Positions 45,920 to 57,905 of a stretch of DNA of 64,000 nucleotides are shown in pieces (positions within the stretch are counted from its first letter, which is position 1; each line of letters starts with the position of its first letter). The translations under genes and the position numbers were made by a program. The notes below the pieces were generated by a model. That model did not search any database. It was not told the DNA's origin and saw nothing but the letters and a program-made list of their open reading frames with translations. This DNA comes from Thelonectria olida. Its lineage: Eukaryota; Ascomycota; Sordariomycetes; Hypocreales; Nectriaceae. The DNA lies in assembly GCA_020736575.1 (NCBI GenBank), contig JAGPYM010000003.1, positions 2,666,001 through 2,730,000 of the forward strand, in the 5' to 3' direction.

Positions 45920-48085
45920 ATGAATCTCAACCTCCCCATTCGCACAAGCACCAGCAGTCGGCGGAACCAGGAGAGCCGAAACTACTTCACCAGCTACACA
46001 CCCCCAAGCTCCACAGAGGCCATCAATGGTCCCGTCCGTGAGCCTACGAGGGAGCAACCGCCCTTGAGCGATCGATTGATCGTGGGTGTTGATTTTGGTA
46101 CCACTTTCTCTGGGTGAGTATGACTGCTGAAGTCTTCAACGTCTTGGCTGGTGTGCATCTTCATCACGTCGAGACCCTTCACACGATGGCTTGAAAACAT
46201 AAAGACTAACTAACACCCAGTGTCGCGGCCGTTTACACCTCTACGCCTGATGATATCGAAATTATCAAGACTTGGCCTGGCGGTAATGGCATCACTTCGG
46301 ACAAGGTTCCTACAGAAATTGCCTATGACTTTCCACCCAACGCACCCGCGGGTACTGATCCTACGGTCAAATGGGGTTTCCAGTTCAAACCCGAGGAGTC
46401 GCGCCTGCGATGTATCAAGCTATTCCTCGATCGCTCTCAGAAGCTGCCCTTTTATGTGAGTCCGCTCGACACGGCCGCGCAACTGAAGCGGTTCAACAAG
46501 AATGTTGTCGATGCCGTCAGTGATTACCTCACGCAGATCTACGAGCACACTATGGACACATTGACTCGTCGATACGGCGAGTCGTTCATGGCATCGACCA
46601 AGGTCGAGTTTGTGCTGACATGTCCCGCTGTGTGGAGTGATGCGGCCAAGAATACTACTCTCCAAGCTGCAGAACGGGCTGGCATGGGAAGTAGATCCGA
46701 GATCCAAATGATCAGTGAGCCCGAGGCTGCAGCTGTTTACACACTCAAGGCGATTCAGCCCAATCACCTCAACATTAATGATAACTTTATTGTTTGCGAC
46801 GCTGGAGGCGGAACGGTCGAGTAAGTGCCCCGCCAACTACCAAACACCAATAGCCGCTGACAGCCATAGTCTCATCGCTTACAAGATCATGTCTCTGAAG
46901 CCCCTGCGGGTGGAAGAATCTGCGGTGGGAACTGGAGGATTATGCGGTAGCGCTTTCCTAAACTACCGGTTCGAAGAGCACGTCAGAAACCGTCTAGGAC
47001 AAACCCGGTTTGACGAGATGAAACTGAAGAAGGGCAAGACCTGGCAGATGGGTCTCCGGTACTTTGAAGAGTTTGTCAAACGGAATTTCAACGAGGATGA
47101 GCATCAAGAGGTCAACGTTCCGTATGTCAAAGGTCCCCTTCTTCTTGACTTTACTGACTCCTTCCAGGTTCCCCGGGTTGCCCGATGATGAGGAGGCTGG
47201 TCTTGATTCGGGATTCCTGGTCATGACTTCGGAGCAGATCAAGGACATTTTCGAGCCGGTAGTGAAGGAGGTTTGCGACCTCGTGCAGGGCCAAGTCGAG
47301 GGCCTACGGGCAAAAGGCGGCATCGTCTCTGGCATCGTCCTGGTCGGAGGTTTCGGCCAGAGCAACTACCTGTATCGCCGTCTCAAGTCTCACTTTTCCA
47401 GCGCCGCGCCACCGCCTTATAGTGAGCGGCCAACGCATGCGAACCTGAACGCTACGCAGGAGACGGGATCTATTGAGGTGATGCAGCCCGTCTATGCCTG
47501 GACTGCCGTTGTGCGAGGCGCTGTCTTGCGAGGTCTCGAGGGCAACATGGTCATTTCGCGCAAGTCTAGGATGCACTATGGCACGTCGTATGCTACCGTG
47601 TATGATGAAGAGAAGCACTCGGTCAGCGAAAGGTACTGGTCGCCTCTGTGGGAGCGATGGATGGTTTCTGATCGGATGCAATGGCATATTGCAAAGGTTC
47701 GTTCACCCCTGGACTTTGTTGCGAGCCAACTGACACAGTATAGGGGGAGGCACTATCGCCCCTGACCCCCATTGCTTTCCACTATACGCGCAACTTCCGC
47801 CCTGGCCAATCCCTCATCGTAACCGATGACCTCATTGCCTCAGACGCTGACGAGCCCCCCGTGGCTTACACACGTGATCTCATACACGTGTGCACTCTCA
47901 CCACTGACCTCAACGCTGTGCCGAGGAGCCTATTTACGCGATTGACTACGACCAGAGGTGTTGAGTTTGACAACCTGGACTTTACTCTGGAAATGCGCAT
48001 GGAGTCGGCGGGTCTCACGTTTGAGCTCAAGGTGGATGGTGTGAGGTATGGAAGGGTTGAGGCTGAATTCCATTCTGCATCGTAA
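45920..48085 (+). CDS. Hsp70-like ATPase (HSPA12-type fungal expansion)
   Basis: Five exons, 45920-46113, 46221-46820, 46870-47121, 47168-47696 and 47744-48085, give 638 residues. The actin/Hsp70-type nucleotide-binding core is present: phosphate 1 VGVDFGTTFSG (about 55-65), SEPEAAAVYTL, phosphate 2 CDAGGGTVD (about 257-265) and the adenosine motif VLVGGFGQSNYL (about 405-416). The substrate-binding beta domain and lid of canonical Hsp70 are missing; instead there is a divergent C-terminus of about 130 residues. Such proteins are numerous in filamentous fungi and their clients are unknown. An N-terminal Ser/Thr-rich extension of about 50 residues precedes the ATPase. There is no signal peptide or ER retention signal. 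Confidence 0.9.
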
Positions 48086-48545
48086 GAGGAGGAACTCATG
48101 TAATTGAGGATGGTTGAGGGGGTTGGTTTGTTAAAGATGATATAGGGGGCCGTTTGTTTAGACGACCAGGCTCTGGTTTCCATTAGGGAGAGTGCCATCA
48201 TTGCAATCCATGATATTTTATTCTATGAACAGTCGTATTGAGTGTTTTTCGACAATGGATAGATTGCATAGTCTTTGTTTGAACAGTTCTTCTGGCTCGA
48301 ATGAGGAGTGCAGTGTTCTTCCTTGCACAGCAGTTGTTCAGCCAATACGCAGCACCGCATCACGAACACAATGGCCGAATTTGATGCTGTTTGAGATTTA
48401 GGCCAGTATATATAGCCTCTCGGAGGTTCTATAACTAACATCTCATCATCATACCGGTTCTCACCATTGACCTGCACGTCCATTAATTGCAACTTGGCCG
48501 TCTTTAACCTCCCTCACCATAAACGCTACCTGCGAAACTAGCATT
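48086..48545. other. Intergenic, two plus-strand genes
   Basis: 460 bp with the Hsp70-like 3' flank and the upstream region of the small gene. AGTATATATAGCC around 48400-48412, about 140 bp before the ATG, is a plausible TATA element. Confidence 0.45.
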
Positions 48546-48998
48546 ATGGACCAGTCAAGTGGCTCGGATGGAGTTGTCTTTCATCGGTGCATCACCGACA
48601 ACCAACTGATACTCTCCATCCAGATGCCTCCCATCCTAAGCCCCATTTGTAAGCAGCGATCCTTCCCCCTATTCCTTTGTGACCCGATAGCTAACATAGG
48701 CAAAGGCTTGTGGGAGAATTTCATGGAGATTCCAGACGACGAAGCCATCCGGCAGATGGCGCACCTGTCGGTGCAAAGCTGGTACACGGAACTGGAGATT
48801 CTCCTGGTCGACGCGTCGAACAGGCGATACTTGCTCACCGCGTGCATTTCTTTACAGACCGAGCACGCGCTGGCTCTAGCCCAGGACCCGGGGACTGGAT
48901 ACCTCGACCAGATGTTCTTTTCTTGGGCGGGGGAGGAGATCCAGAACCACCCCATCGCTGTTCATCTTTTTGGCGGCCAACTGCTCGCTCTAAGCTAG
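48546..48998 (+). CDS. Small unknown protein (133 residues), one in-frame intron
   Basis: Two exons, 48546-48648 and 48700-48998, give 133 residues. The 51-bp intron has a GTAAGC donor, a GCTAAC branch site and a TAG acceptor. It is a multiple of three and has no stop, so retention would add 17 residues (150 in total). I do not recognise the family. The protein is acidic, soluble and probably alpha/beta: LWENFMEIPDDEAIRQMAHL, WYTELEILLVDASNRRYLL, ACISLQTEHALALA. No signal peptide or membrane segment is seen. It lies between the Hsp70-like ATPase and the Zn2Cys6 factor on the same strand, with about 450 bp either side, so it has its own promoter. Confidence 0.7.
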   Translation: MDQSSGSDGVVFHRCITDNQLILSIQMPPILSPICKQRSFPLFLCDPIANIGKGLWENFMEIPDDEAIRQMAHLSVQSWYTELEILLVDASNRRYLLTACISLQTEHALALAQDPGTGYLDQMFFSWAGEEIQNHPIAVHLFGGQLLALS

Positions 48999-49426
48999 GA
49001 TGCGAGCTTTGAGGAAAGCTAGGGTGTAATCAATTACCATGGACTAGATAATCGAATAAATGTCAAGACTGGGGATCGTCTGTGTCTATCTATTTCAACT
49101 TCAAGCAAGGCGAAAGGTAGAGGATGGACGCAGACGCGGAGGAGCATAAATAGAGCAGGTTGTTTGTCCGCACCGAGGCCTTTGATAGTGACCATTGGCG
49201 TTACCCGATTGGGAAATTCGTTCCGGTGGAGGAAGACGGACTTGATATGACACAGTCCAGACTCCGCTTCTCCTTCAACTCCAAATGGTTTGCTTGTCTG
49301 TTTAAATCCATTCCACGGAAGCCTCTATCGGGAACCTATCGTCGGAATAGTGGCTGTAGATTGGGCTTTGCATGGGCGTTGCCATCCCAACGTCTCCCTC
49401 CACCGGACCGGGTCACAACCGACGAC
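48999..49426. other. Zn2Cys6 gene promoter region
   Basis: 428 bp. CATAAATAG near 49146 may serve as a TATA element, about 280 bp before the start codon. Nothing else seen. Confidence 0.4.
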
Positions 49427-51840
49427 ATGGAGTCCAACCAAGGCATCACAAGAAGCCAGGGCAGGGTAACCATAGCCTGCCAGCGATGTAGGAAGCAGAG
49501 ACTGAAGGTTTGTGCACCTTTTCCATTCCCCCGTCACGTGTTGATCTTGATTGAAGTGCGATGTGGAACGACCTTGCTTCCAGTGCATAAGAAGCGGTGC
49601 CAAGTGCGTTGCCGTCGTGCCAGACAAATGGAAAGTCCATCAACCCAAGCGGAACCAAAGCAAAGGGGAAAACCAAACAAGAGAAGACAGTCGTCTCAGT
49701 GCGAATAAAAGACGACGCACTACACAGAACGACGAGGGCCGTGAGGAAACGGCCGCCTCGGTTTCGCCATCAACTGCACATTGGAAGAACAGTTCTACTA
49801 TTGGACTCGTCGCAGAAGTAAGTCTGGGCCAGTCGCTGCACTGGACATGATGCCGCATCACTGACTGGACAAGGCATTTCATCACTACCATGCCGACGCA
49901 CCCGAAGACTCCAAAACATCCTCTCTCGCGGCGACGCAATGGCATCGGACCGTACTCGGCGAACCCGATGAAAAGGACTATCAAAAAAGCTCGCTGCAGG
50001 GACTCTTCTCACGACACCGACAAGTCGCCGCAAGCATGAAATCCGAGCGCGCCAGGGGAGTTGCTGAACAAGCTGCAACTGAGCTGGCATCCTTGTTGCC
50101 CAGCTTCAACACTGTTTCCCTGCTGGTCGATAACTACTTTGACCGCATCCACTGGTTTACCTTGTTGTTCCATCAAGAAGTCTTTAGACAGCGATTTCAC
50201 CGTCTCTATTCCGACTCCAGAGATGTACCCTCCACAGACAGCAGCAGTGTCGGCCATCTGAGCGTCCTCCTTGCCGTTTGCGCCATTAGTCTTGAACATC
50301 TCAGTGTGGGACAGCTGGCCATCTTAGACCAGGATGGGGTAGATGTGCAAGTGCTTCAACACAAGATCCTGTCTACCTTGAGGGTTAGGCTCCTAGACAT
50401 GCTTTCTCTAGGATCACTGGAAACCGTCCAGACCTGCGTCTTGCTCGGGACCTATTATCTCAACCAAGGTGAGCCAGAACTCGCCTGGCCTCTGTGCGGA
50501 TGTGGGTTGCGAATCGCGCAAGCCCTGAACCTGCATCGCAGTCTGTCGCTCCCTGAATCTTCATCACCCCAACAACTAGCCCGTCTACGGCGCGTTGCGG
50601 AAGCCAGAAAGCGATGTTGGTGGGCCATCTATGAGTTTGAGACTCTCTGCTCTATGATTTATGGCTTTCCGCTGAGCATATCGGACGAAGACTGCGATGT
50701 CGGCCCACTGGATGCCCACGATGAATATTCAGGATCGGTTCGAGGGGTTTCTGCCAGGGGTACGACTTTGCTCTCATATAAATGCGCCATGTCTCAGCTC
50801 TCGTTGATGATCAGGTCGGCAATAAAGGACCTCTATGGGAGTGGAAGAAACTCGGGCTCATCGGGAGACTCGGTCGGCGAAGCATGCCAAAGAGTCGTCC
50901 ATTCTTTGGACTCGAGAATACTCAAGTGGTACGAAAGTTTGCCAGGGAGACTCAAACTAGGGCAGCTATATGACCAGCCGTTCCCAAACTTGGCGGAACG
51001 AAGAAACACGAAGGAGAAGACCGCCCGGCAGCTTGAAGATGACATTTTCCAGCTGCAAGCTCTCACGCTCAAGCTCGCTTACGAGAATGCGCGGATCTTG
51101 ATTCACAGGCCGCTTCTATCATACAGGTTCACAGATGGCCAGAAAGGCTCTAGTGAAGCTGGGATTCCATCCCATTCATTCCAATCATCGATTCAGACAT
51201 GTCGATCTGCAGCTCTACAGGTGTCTAGGCTTGGGTCGGCGCCCATATTCCACCAAGTGTCGGAGACGTATGCAGTCGCCTTTGTCTCACTTCATTTACT
51301 AACTGCAGGAATCGCTCTTTGTATTTTGACAAACCTGGACACTCTGAGCGTGGAGTCGCACGAGTCAAAGGTGGCAGTCCATCGATTGATGGGGATGCAG
51401 CACAAGCTCAAGTCAAAGTCGATTGTCGCTGCACAGGGGCTTGGCATACTGGGGCAGCTGATGTCGCTGGTAATGGCCAAAGAAATGGACAAGATGTTCG
51501 AGTTCATGCCAGATAGGCAAACAGACACAGAGCCGGGCACACAGCAGACAGAGCATTCAGGCGATTCCACTAACACAACAGCACAAGACGAAACAGCTGC
51601 ACCTGTTCCACACGGGACTTTCGAAAATGGAATCGTGTCGCAAACGCTACAAGATTTTGAACAAGGTATGCTAGGAACTAAGGAAAGTCTATTCGGAGAA
51701 ATGGTGCTGATGCAGGCGTAGTGGTGATGGACCCGGATTTGAACTCCTTGTTCGGTGGAACAAGGGACTTTGGATTGGGCGACTTTGGCATTGTTGGACA
51801 AGACCAAGGATGGATATGGGGCTCAGGCTATGGGCTGTGA
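49427..51840 (+). CDS. Zn2Cys6 transcription factor with fungal-specific TF domain
   Basis: Four exons, 49427-49507, 49557-49817, 49874-51665 and 51716-51840, give 752 residues. The binuclear zinc cluster is C-x2-C-x6-C-x5-C-x2-C-x6-C from Cys18 to Cys44 (CQRCRKQRLK joined to CDVERPCFQC), split by intron 1, as is common. A basic linker (KRNQSKGENQ, NKRRRTTQ) follows. The middle homology domain (Fungal_trans) runs from about residue 190 to 480, with YFDRIHWFTLLFHQEVF, RKRCWWAIYEFETLCSM and GFPLSISDEDCDV. The C-terminus is acidic and Gly/Phe-rich (LGDFGIVGQ), a possible activation region created by exon 4. Such proteins bind CGG triplets in the nucleus. The tail-to-tail sugar-porter gene is a candidate target only by proximity. 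Intron 2 acceptor is the weak ACAAG. Confidence 0.9.
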
Positions 51841-52173
51841 AGAGGCGGACGACGCAGGGGCGATGCGAGAAGGTGGCGATACATCATCGAGGGATGCATG
51901 GAAATGACATGGCAGGCCAGAGGATGGAGGCGTGGTGACCTGATCACTTTATCGAGCATCTACGGCCTTTGAAAGCAGAAGACTCGAGTCCGAGAGACAC
52001 TGGCCCAGCTTAGAATAGCCTCTGTTGGCGACAGTTCTTGGGTCTGGGACGGTTATGCCCGCTGCACGACTCTCGCCATAGAAACGGGCTTTCACTTTCT
52101 CCCACTAATGTAACAAGAGTAACAGTTTATAACGAACTTATCGAACCTTCAAATCCTACTTGAGCGCATCTAT
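51841..52173. other. Convergent 3' flanks
   Basis: 333 bp between the stops of the Zn2Cys6 and sugar-porter genes. Nothing else seen. Confidence 0.5.
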
Positions 52174-54347
52174 CTAGACCCTGCCACTGGGCTGAGCGTC
52201 TCGATCTTGTAACATGCCCTTCTCGTTATGAGCCTCATCGCCCGCCCGAGGAACAATCGGCCTCTCCGCATTGGTCCGGAAGACGTAGTAACGGAAGAAC
52301 CAGAAGAACTGTGCCCAGCCGTACCGAACCAGTCGCATGAGGCGAACGTTGAAGACGCTGTCAAGCTCCTCCAAGGTTTTGCCCTTTGTCTCGGGCAGGA
52401 ACATCAGGACCAGGAAGAAGCCAATGGCGTTCCAGCCTGCGTACCATCCGAACGCTCCCTGCGACTTGAAGGCCTTCTCGAGCGAAGGCCACGTCACGGC
52501 GAGGATGAAGTTGAAGAGCCACGTCGTGGCCGTCGCGAGGGACATGCCCATCGCACGGATGTAAAGGGGGTACGCTTCGGCCGAGTACGTGAACGGAACT
52601 GGGCCTTCACCTGGAGAGTAGACAATGCCGAAGAGGTAGATTCCCAACGCAATGCAGCCGATGTGGGCTTTGCTATCCTCGGGTATCCAGAAGCTGAATC
52701 CCGTGAATAGGAGGCACAATGCCATGAGCTATGCACGCTATTAGCCATCTGTGGCTCTTCGAGTTAGCTGGTGAGGAAATCAGGCTTACCGGGAAGGTCG
52801 TCAATAAAAGATTCCGCCGTCCAAACGTGTCGATGGTGTAAAAGGCTGGAATCGCAAAGAGGAAGTTGATGATGCCAAAGCCGAGCGACGCTGTTAGTGC
52901 ACTCTTCTCGGAGAAGCCAGCGTCCAAGAAGATCTCGGAGGAGTAGTAGGCAATGACATTGACTGGCCATGATGTTAGCTTCTTTGGCTGTCAAGAGGCA
53001 CGGTGAAGAAGGTTGACTGACCGCCGCAAAATTGCTGCATAAACATGACGCACTGCGAGGCCAACATGGCGTTTCGGTTGCGACGAATGGTGAAGAACTC
53101 CTTGATGCGGCTCCCACGGCCAATGGACATGGCCTCTTCGGCTTGGATGAGCGTGTGGGCGTAGAAGATATCGCGGGCCGCCTGGATCTTGCTGTGCCTC
53201 AGCTTGGCCATGGACTTGAAGGCGTCGCTGTGGCGGTTCTTGGTCAGGTACCAGCGCGGCGACTCGGGGCACATGTAGACCAGGGCGCAGACGACGAGGG
53301 CGGGGACGCCGGCCGAGCCCATCATGATGCGCCAGTTGAGCCCCGTGATGCCGTTCTGGTCGGGGACTCCGTAGAAGGCCAGGTCGGCGACGTAGCCGAG
53401 CATGATTCCGAAAGCAGTCCACATCTGCCACTGCATGACGAGGGCGCCGCGGATCTGCTTGGGGGAACACTCGGCGGCAAACATGGGCGTCGTGGCCGAC
53501 TTGGGGCCGATGCCGAAGCCGAGGAAGAAGCGGGCGATGAACATGTGCCACCAGGTGTTGGTGAAGGACTGCCAGAAGCAGGTGATGAAGGAGATGGAGC
53601 AGGAGATGAAGACGGTGCCTCGACGGCCGAAGCGCTTGTTCATGGGTTCAGTGATCCCTGGGAGAGAGCGTGAGCGACGAGATCTTGAGTGATGAACTGA
53701 TAAGGGGTACTCACAGCATCCCGCTACAGCACAGCAGAGATAGGGGGCCGAGTTGGTAAGGCCAGAGATCCAGCTATCGAAGCTACTATCGCCGTCAATT
53801 CCAAACTCTCGCCTGTAGAAGATCTGAGCGCCGTTAACGACGGTCTCGTCCATTCCCTGAACGACGGCGCAAAGCGAGCAGACTGTGGCCATGTTAGCAT
53901 ACCGAGTCTCGCCAGTTCATGTTGAAGGGGCCTCTCACTGGTGACCAAGAAATACAGGATGGACGGATGCCTCCATTTGTGTTCCACCTCGTTGACGAGG
54001 GCGTCACGTTCCTCTGGCGTCAGCCCCTCGACGCTGGCGTACCTGTCACGGAGCGTGGCCGGATTGTCGTCAACGTCCTGGTCGCCGGCCACGATGGCGC
54101 CTAGACGAAAGGCGCGAATCTCGTCTTCGTCTGTGAGTCCTTGGTGTTCTCGAGCATACGTCTCGCCCATGTGAGCGAGCTGCTCGTGGGTGTATCCGGC
54201 TAGGGGGTGGGCGGCCTTTGTTGAGGAGATGGGCTTGCCAGAGCCGAAGATGGCTTCGTCGGAGCGACGCGTGCGCTCGGCATGGTCGACTTCGGTGCGG
54301 AAGGCGTCCTCGGAGGAGTGGTCCCGGGAGTCCTTCTCATACGACAT
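52174..54347 (-). CDS. MFS sugar porter (hexose/polyol/inositol-type)
   Basis: Five exons, 54347-53939, 53882-53715, 53657-53022, 52962-52790 and 52728-52174, give 646 residues. Sugar-porter signatures are present: NKRFGRRG between TM2 and TM3, [13 protein letters not shown] after TM6, [18 protein letters not shown] in TM7, [11 protein letters not shown] between TM8 and TM9, [18 protein letters not shown] in TM10 and [13 protein letters not shown] after TM12. It should move a monosaccharide or polyol with protons at the plasma membrane. The VNVIAYYSS segment and the long loops resemble inositol/polyol carriers. Unusual is a hydrophilic N-terminal tail of about 135 residues ([36 protein letters not shown]) before TM1. 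A TATAAAA box lies 98-104 bp upstream. Confidence 0.92.
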
Positions 54348-55891
54348 GGTGAATTGTGTGTTTGTATGGACCCCTACTGGAACATGAACTGGGTCTTGGA
54401 GGGAGAGTCTGGGGATATAGTTTGCAGTGAGCCGTGGGGCACCGTTTTATAAGTACATACTACGTGCCGTCCTTGGTAGACCAATTGACCTTGAGTTCAG
54501 GCGCGAACGTCTTCAGTAAACTCACAGTTCGGCTTCAAAGCGGTGGATCGACGTCATGTCGGCCGAAGATGCTGTTGGCCCGGGTTGGCCGTTGTGATCG
54601 ACACTGGGGGAGGTGAGCCATTGCGACAGAACACAAAGATTATGACGTCCTCGGGAAGAAGGATGAGAAGCGAAGGATGGCGGGCTCTGATCTGCTTGAC
54701 ATCGAAAAGGCAGCAGAATTCCCTGTTGTCTGTATGGGCGAGAAGGGGCACGATCGACACACTTTGCTTCCGTCTGGGGTAATTCTGGGCCTTGTGAGCA
54801 GGTTCGAAGACTCGTGGAAGACGCACTGACCAGGATCAACTGGGGAATAACCCGCACGATTAACTTACATGTAAGGTTAAGAGCTGGAGCTGAACGAGCG
54901 CGACTCAGGATACGGCAGATGGAGTTCTGGAGAGGCGAGCGCCCTGAGGTCATGTCCCGTCACCTGAAGCCAATGATTCCGTTCGAAGAGAGGAATTACC
55001 CCAGATCGGATGTTCCCTAGTGCCGATATCAAACTCTGATTCCCTGTCCCAGTCGGCCCTTTGCTGAGGTGAGGCTGTTGAAGCTGTGTCCTTTATTAGG
55101 TGAGGTTGACGAGGCACGCGGGGATCAGCGTCCCTCCTGGTCAGTGACATCATTGTGCGGTGCAAATCAATGAGTCGCGTGAGAATGATACAAATTCCAC
55201 GGGACAATTTCTTGGACTGCAAATAACACGGGAAAATGCGCGATCGTCAGTCTCGCCAAGGTGCAATCGCGATGCCGAGACATGATCCAGAGGCTGGGCA
55301 ACGGCCAAAGGCGCGGGCGTTCTCTCGGAGTCAATTCAATTCGCCAACAGTCTTTAACGAGTACTTGGTACGAATATTCGTAGATGGTCAGTCGAACGGG
55401 CAATTCACTGGCTCGTTCTTACGGCGGTAAGAGCGCCGCCTTTATTTCCGCTCCCATGGCGATGACTCGATGACTTCATGCACCGCTGGACGTTACTGGA
55501 TCGCGTTAGACCTCGGAGATGTGCAATGGATGTAACAGCGACTCTATACGAATACCCAAAGTACTAAGTTCTGCCGGGCGAGAGCAGCCTCAGTGGAGTA
55601 GCTTGCGGCGTCTTCAGCTCGTCTAACACAACCCTCCTCAAATCCACTTACATTGACCACTTGTGAACGAGTAGATGTAGATAAATCATTAAGAAATACC
55701 CTTCTTGGAAATCCCAAATACTTCCAACCCTGACAAATAGTCATCACGAAGCCCAATGAAAGATAACCCCATTGCCCATATCCGTGTCCATCATGACTCC
55801 TCCCCCTTGCCGACAAACGAAAGCGTCCATCATTATCATGATCAATCTCTAACGATTCTTTTCACACTTTTCCTTTCAAAAGAGCATCCTT
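54348..55891. other. Sugar-porter promoter region and DUF7514 3' flank
   Basis: 1.54 kb between two minus-strand genes. It holds the TATA box at 54445-54451. Short frames show no domain. No RNA gene seen. Confidence 0.5.
54445..54451 (-). promoter_or_regulatory. TATA box, sugar-porter gene
   Basis: TATAAAA on the minus strand, 98-104 bp upstream of the ATG at 54347. Sequence and spacing are both good. Confidence 0.6.
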
Positions 55892-57905
55892 TCACGATCC
55901 CCCTCCGCGATACGAACCCATCTCATCAATCCCCAACCCACTCATCCGCGGTCCACGACTCGACCGCGGCACATAGTCCTCATACGCCTCCTCGCGCCCC
56001 GTCGTGTCCACCGTCAGACCCTGCCGCTTCCCGCTGCTGCCCACAACCGTTCGCGGTGTCGTGTCGCCGCTCCCGCCGCGGCCCTGGTAGTACCGGTACT
56101 CCTGCTCGCGCGCCCGCCGGTCCCCGAACCGCCCGTGCTGCGAGTACGACGTCGGGCTCGACGAGAGGTTGTAGTCGTCGCTCGCCCCGTTGAGGCTGCC
56201 CGCCGACGTGCGGTAGCGGTTGGCCGACGTTGGGCTGCGCGACTTGGTTTGCCGCACAATGTTTCCCTCCGAGTATGCTCGCGACGTGCCGGGGCGCGCT
56301 TTGCGGGACCACGACCCGCGGTCGCTGGGCTTGCTGTGCGAGGACTCCCTCGTCTTGTGACGATGGCGAGAGCTTCCGCAGTCGTCGGGGCGGTAGCGTC
56401 CCGGCTTTTCTTCCGACGTTCGTGAGGGTCGGTGATGGTGCAGCTCGCGCGACTCCCTCGGCGACGACGATGTGGACTCGGGAACGCGCGGCTCTTTGTC
56501 TTGAATCCACCCCATGATGGCCGTGAGAACCTTGGCCTGGGCTTCTTCGTTGCACGCAGCCGGCAGAAGGTGTCTCGACAGTTGCCTCGGCAGCCTCTCC
56601 TGCTTGCCGTCCAGGAGCGGCCCGTCTGCGGTGATGGGCAACTCGTCGACGATGCGGTGAAGACGCCTGGCTTCTTGATCCGGGTACGTCTGGATCTGCC
56701 GGACCATCCAGTCCTGGAAGCCCGAGGGCGTCAGGGCAGGGATGCGAGGCGTCGAGTTGGGGCGGCCTTGGACGAGATGGTAGCTGCACCCGAGGTCTTG
56801 ATAGAGCCATTCCAGGGCGGCATAGTCGCGCTGTCGCACGTCGAAGATTTCTGCGTCGCGTTAGAGATATGTTTCCATCGCCTGCGAATTGGGTTTGGAC
56901 TGACCGTCGTAGGGCAGCATGTCGGAGTCGACCTTGTACTTGACGTAGAAGGTGTATAGTTTGTCGGGCGTTATGACCAGTGAGTTGGTTGGCGTGTACT
57001 CGGCAATCTGTCGTCGTCAGTCAATGTCTCGAAGCAGCTATTCAAGCGGCAACTTACCAAGTAGTTGGCAATCCCTCGAAGGAACTCTCCAAGGCGGCGC
57101 GTTGGTTCACCCTTGGCATCAATCAAGGTCCCCCATTTCAAGTCTACGGCGGACAACTGGGTTCCCTCGACGGCAAAGTCAAAGGTCTCACGTCTAGGAG
57201 TAGTGGGCTCCTGACTTGGCGAAGGACGACTGTGCAATACAACGGGCCCTCTGTCCGAGAAGCGAACTGTTGGTCGTTTCCTGGGGCTGGAGGGTTGGGA
57301 ACCGGGCGAACGCAACACGCCGGATCCCGTCCTCTTCGCCGACATGTTGGAGAGTTTAGACGACATAGAGTCGGAGACGACGGATGATGGGGAACTGCAG
57401 TCGGAGCTGTTGTTGGACTGGGAGTTGCGTGTGGGATTGGACGAGTCGTCTGGGTCATCCTCGACGGTGGCTTGATAGAGCTTCCTGTGAGGATTGATGG
57501 CCATCTCGAGAGGAGACGACTTGGGACTGAGGGCGCTCTCTGTCGAGGGCGTGTCCGCTCCGTCCGATGTCGTACTTGTGGGATTCTCGACAACTGCCAT
57601 CAGCCATCAGTCTTCAAGTCCCTATGCAACCAGGTATCGTAGGCATGGGTTGGCAACTCACGTTCAGACTTGACCTTGTAGTAGATCTCATCAAACCACT
57701 TCGTCTTCATCTCATCAATCGTCAACTTTGTCACCAACTCCTCAACTTGCTGCTTAGACATGTCACTCGCAGAACTGAAACTCATTCTCTTCTTCGGAGT
57801 TGCGCTGTCGGTGACTATCCCTTGCTCTCCTCCCATCGACTGTCCAGCGAAGCCTTTATCAACACCGCCAAACGCCTCGTGCAACCGGCCAGTCGCGGCC
57901 TGCAT
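55892..57905 (-). CDS. DUF7514-domain protein, function unknown
   Basis: Four exons, 57905-57662, 57593-57058, 57007-56905 and 56850-55892, give 613 residues. The conserved domain runs from about 235 to 390: LRGIANYLIAEYTPTNSLVI, TPDKLYTFYVKYKVDSDMLP, YAALEWLYQDLGCSYHLVQ, IPALTPSGFQDWMVRQIQT, HRIVDELPIT and RLPRQLSRHLLP. I match this to the fungal DUF7514 family from memory; its function is unknown. The N-terminal 230 residues contain a short helical segment (QQVEELVTKLTIDEMKTKWF) and a Ser/Pro-rich region with SPRKRPTVRFSD, a likely kinase site. The C-terminal 220 residues are Arg/Ser/Gly/Tyr-rich and disordered. In similar proteins the domain sits between disordered flanks, so a scaffold or regulatory role is possible. 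Confidence 0.85.
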
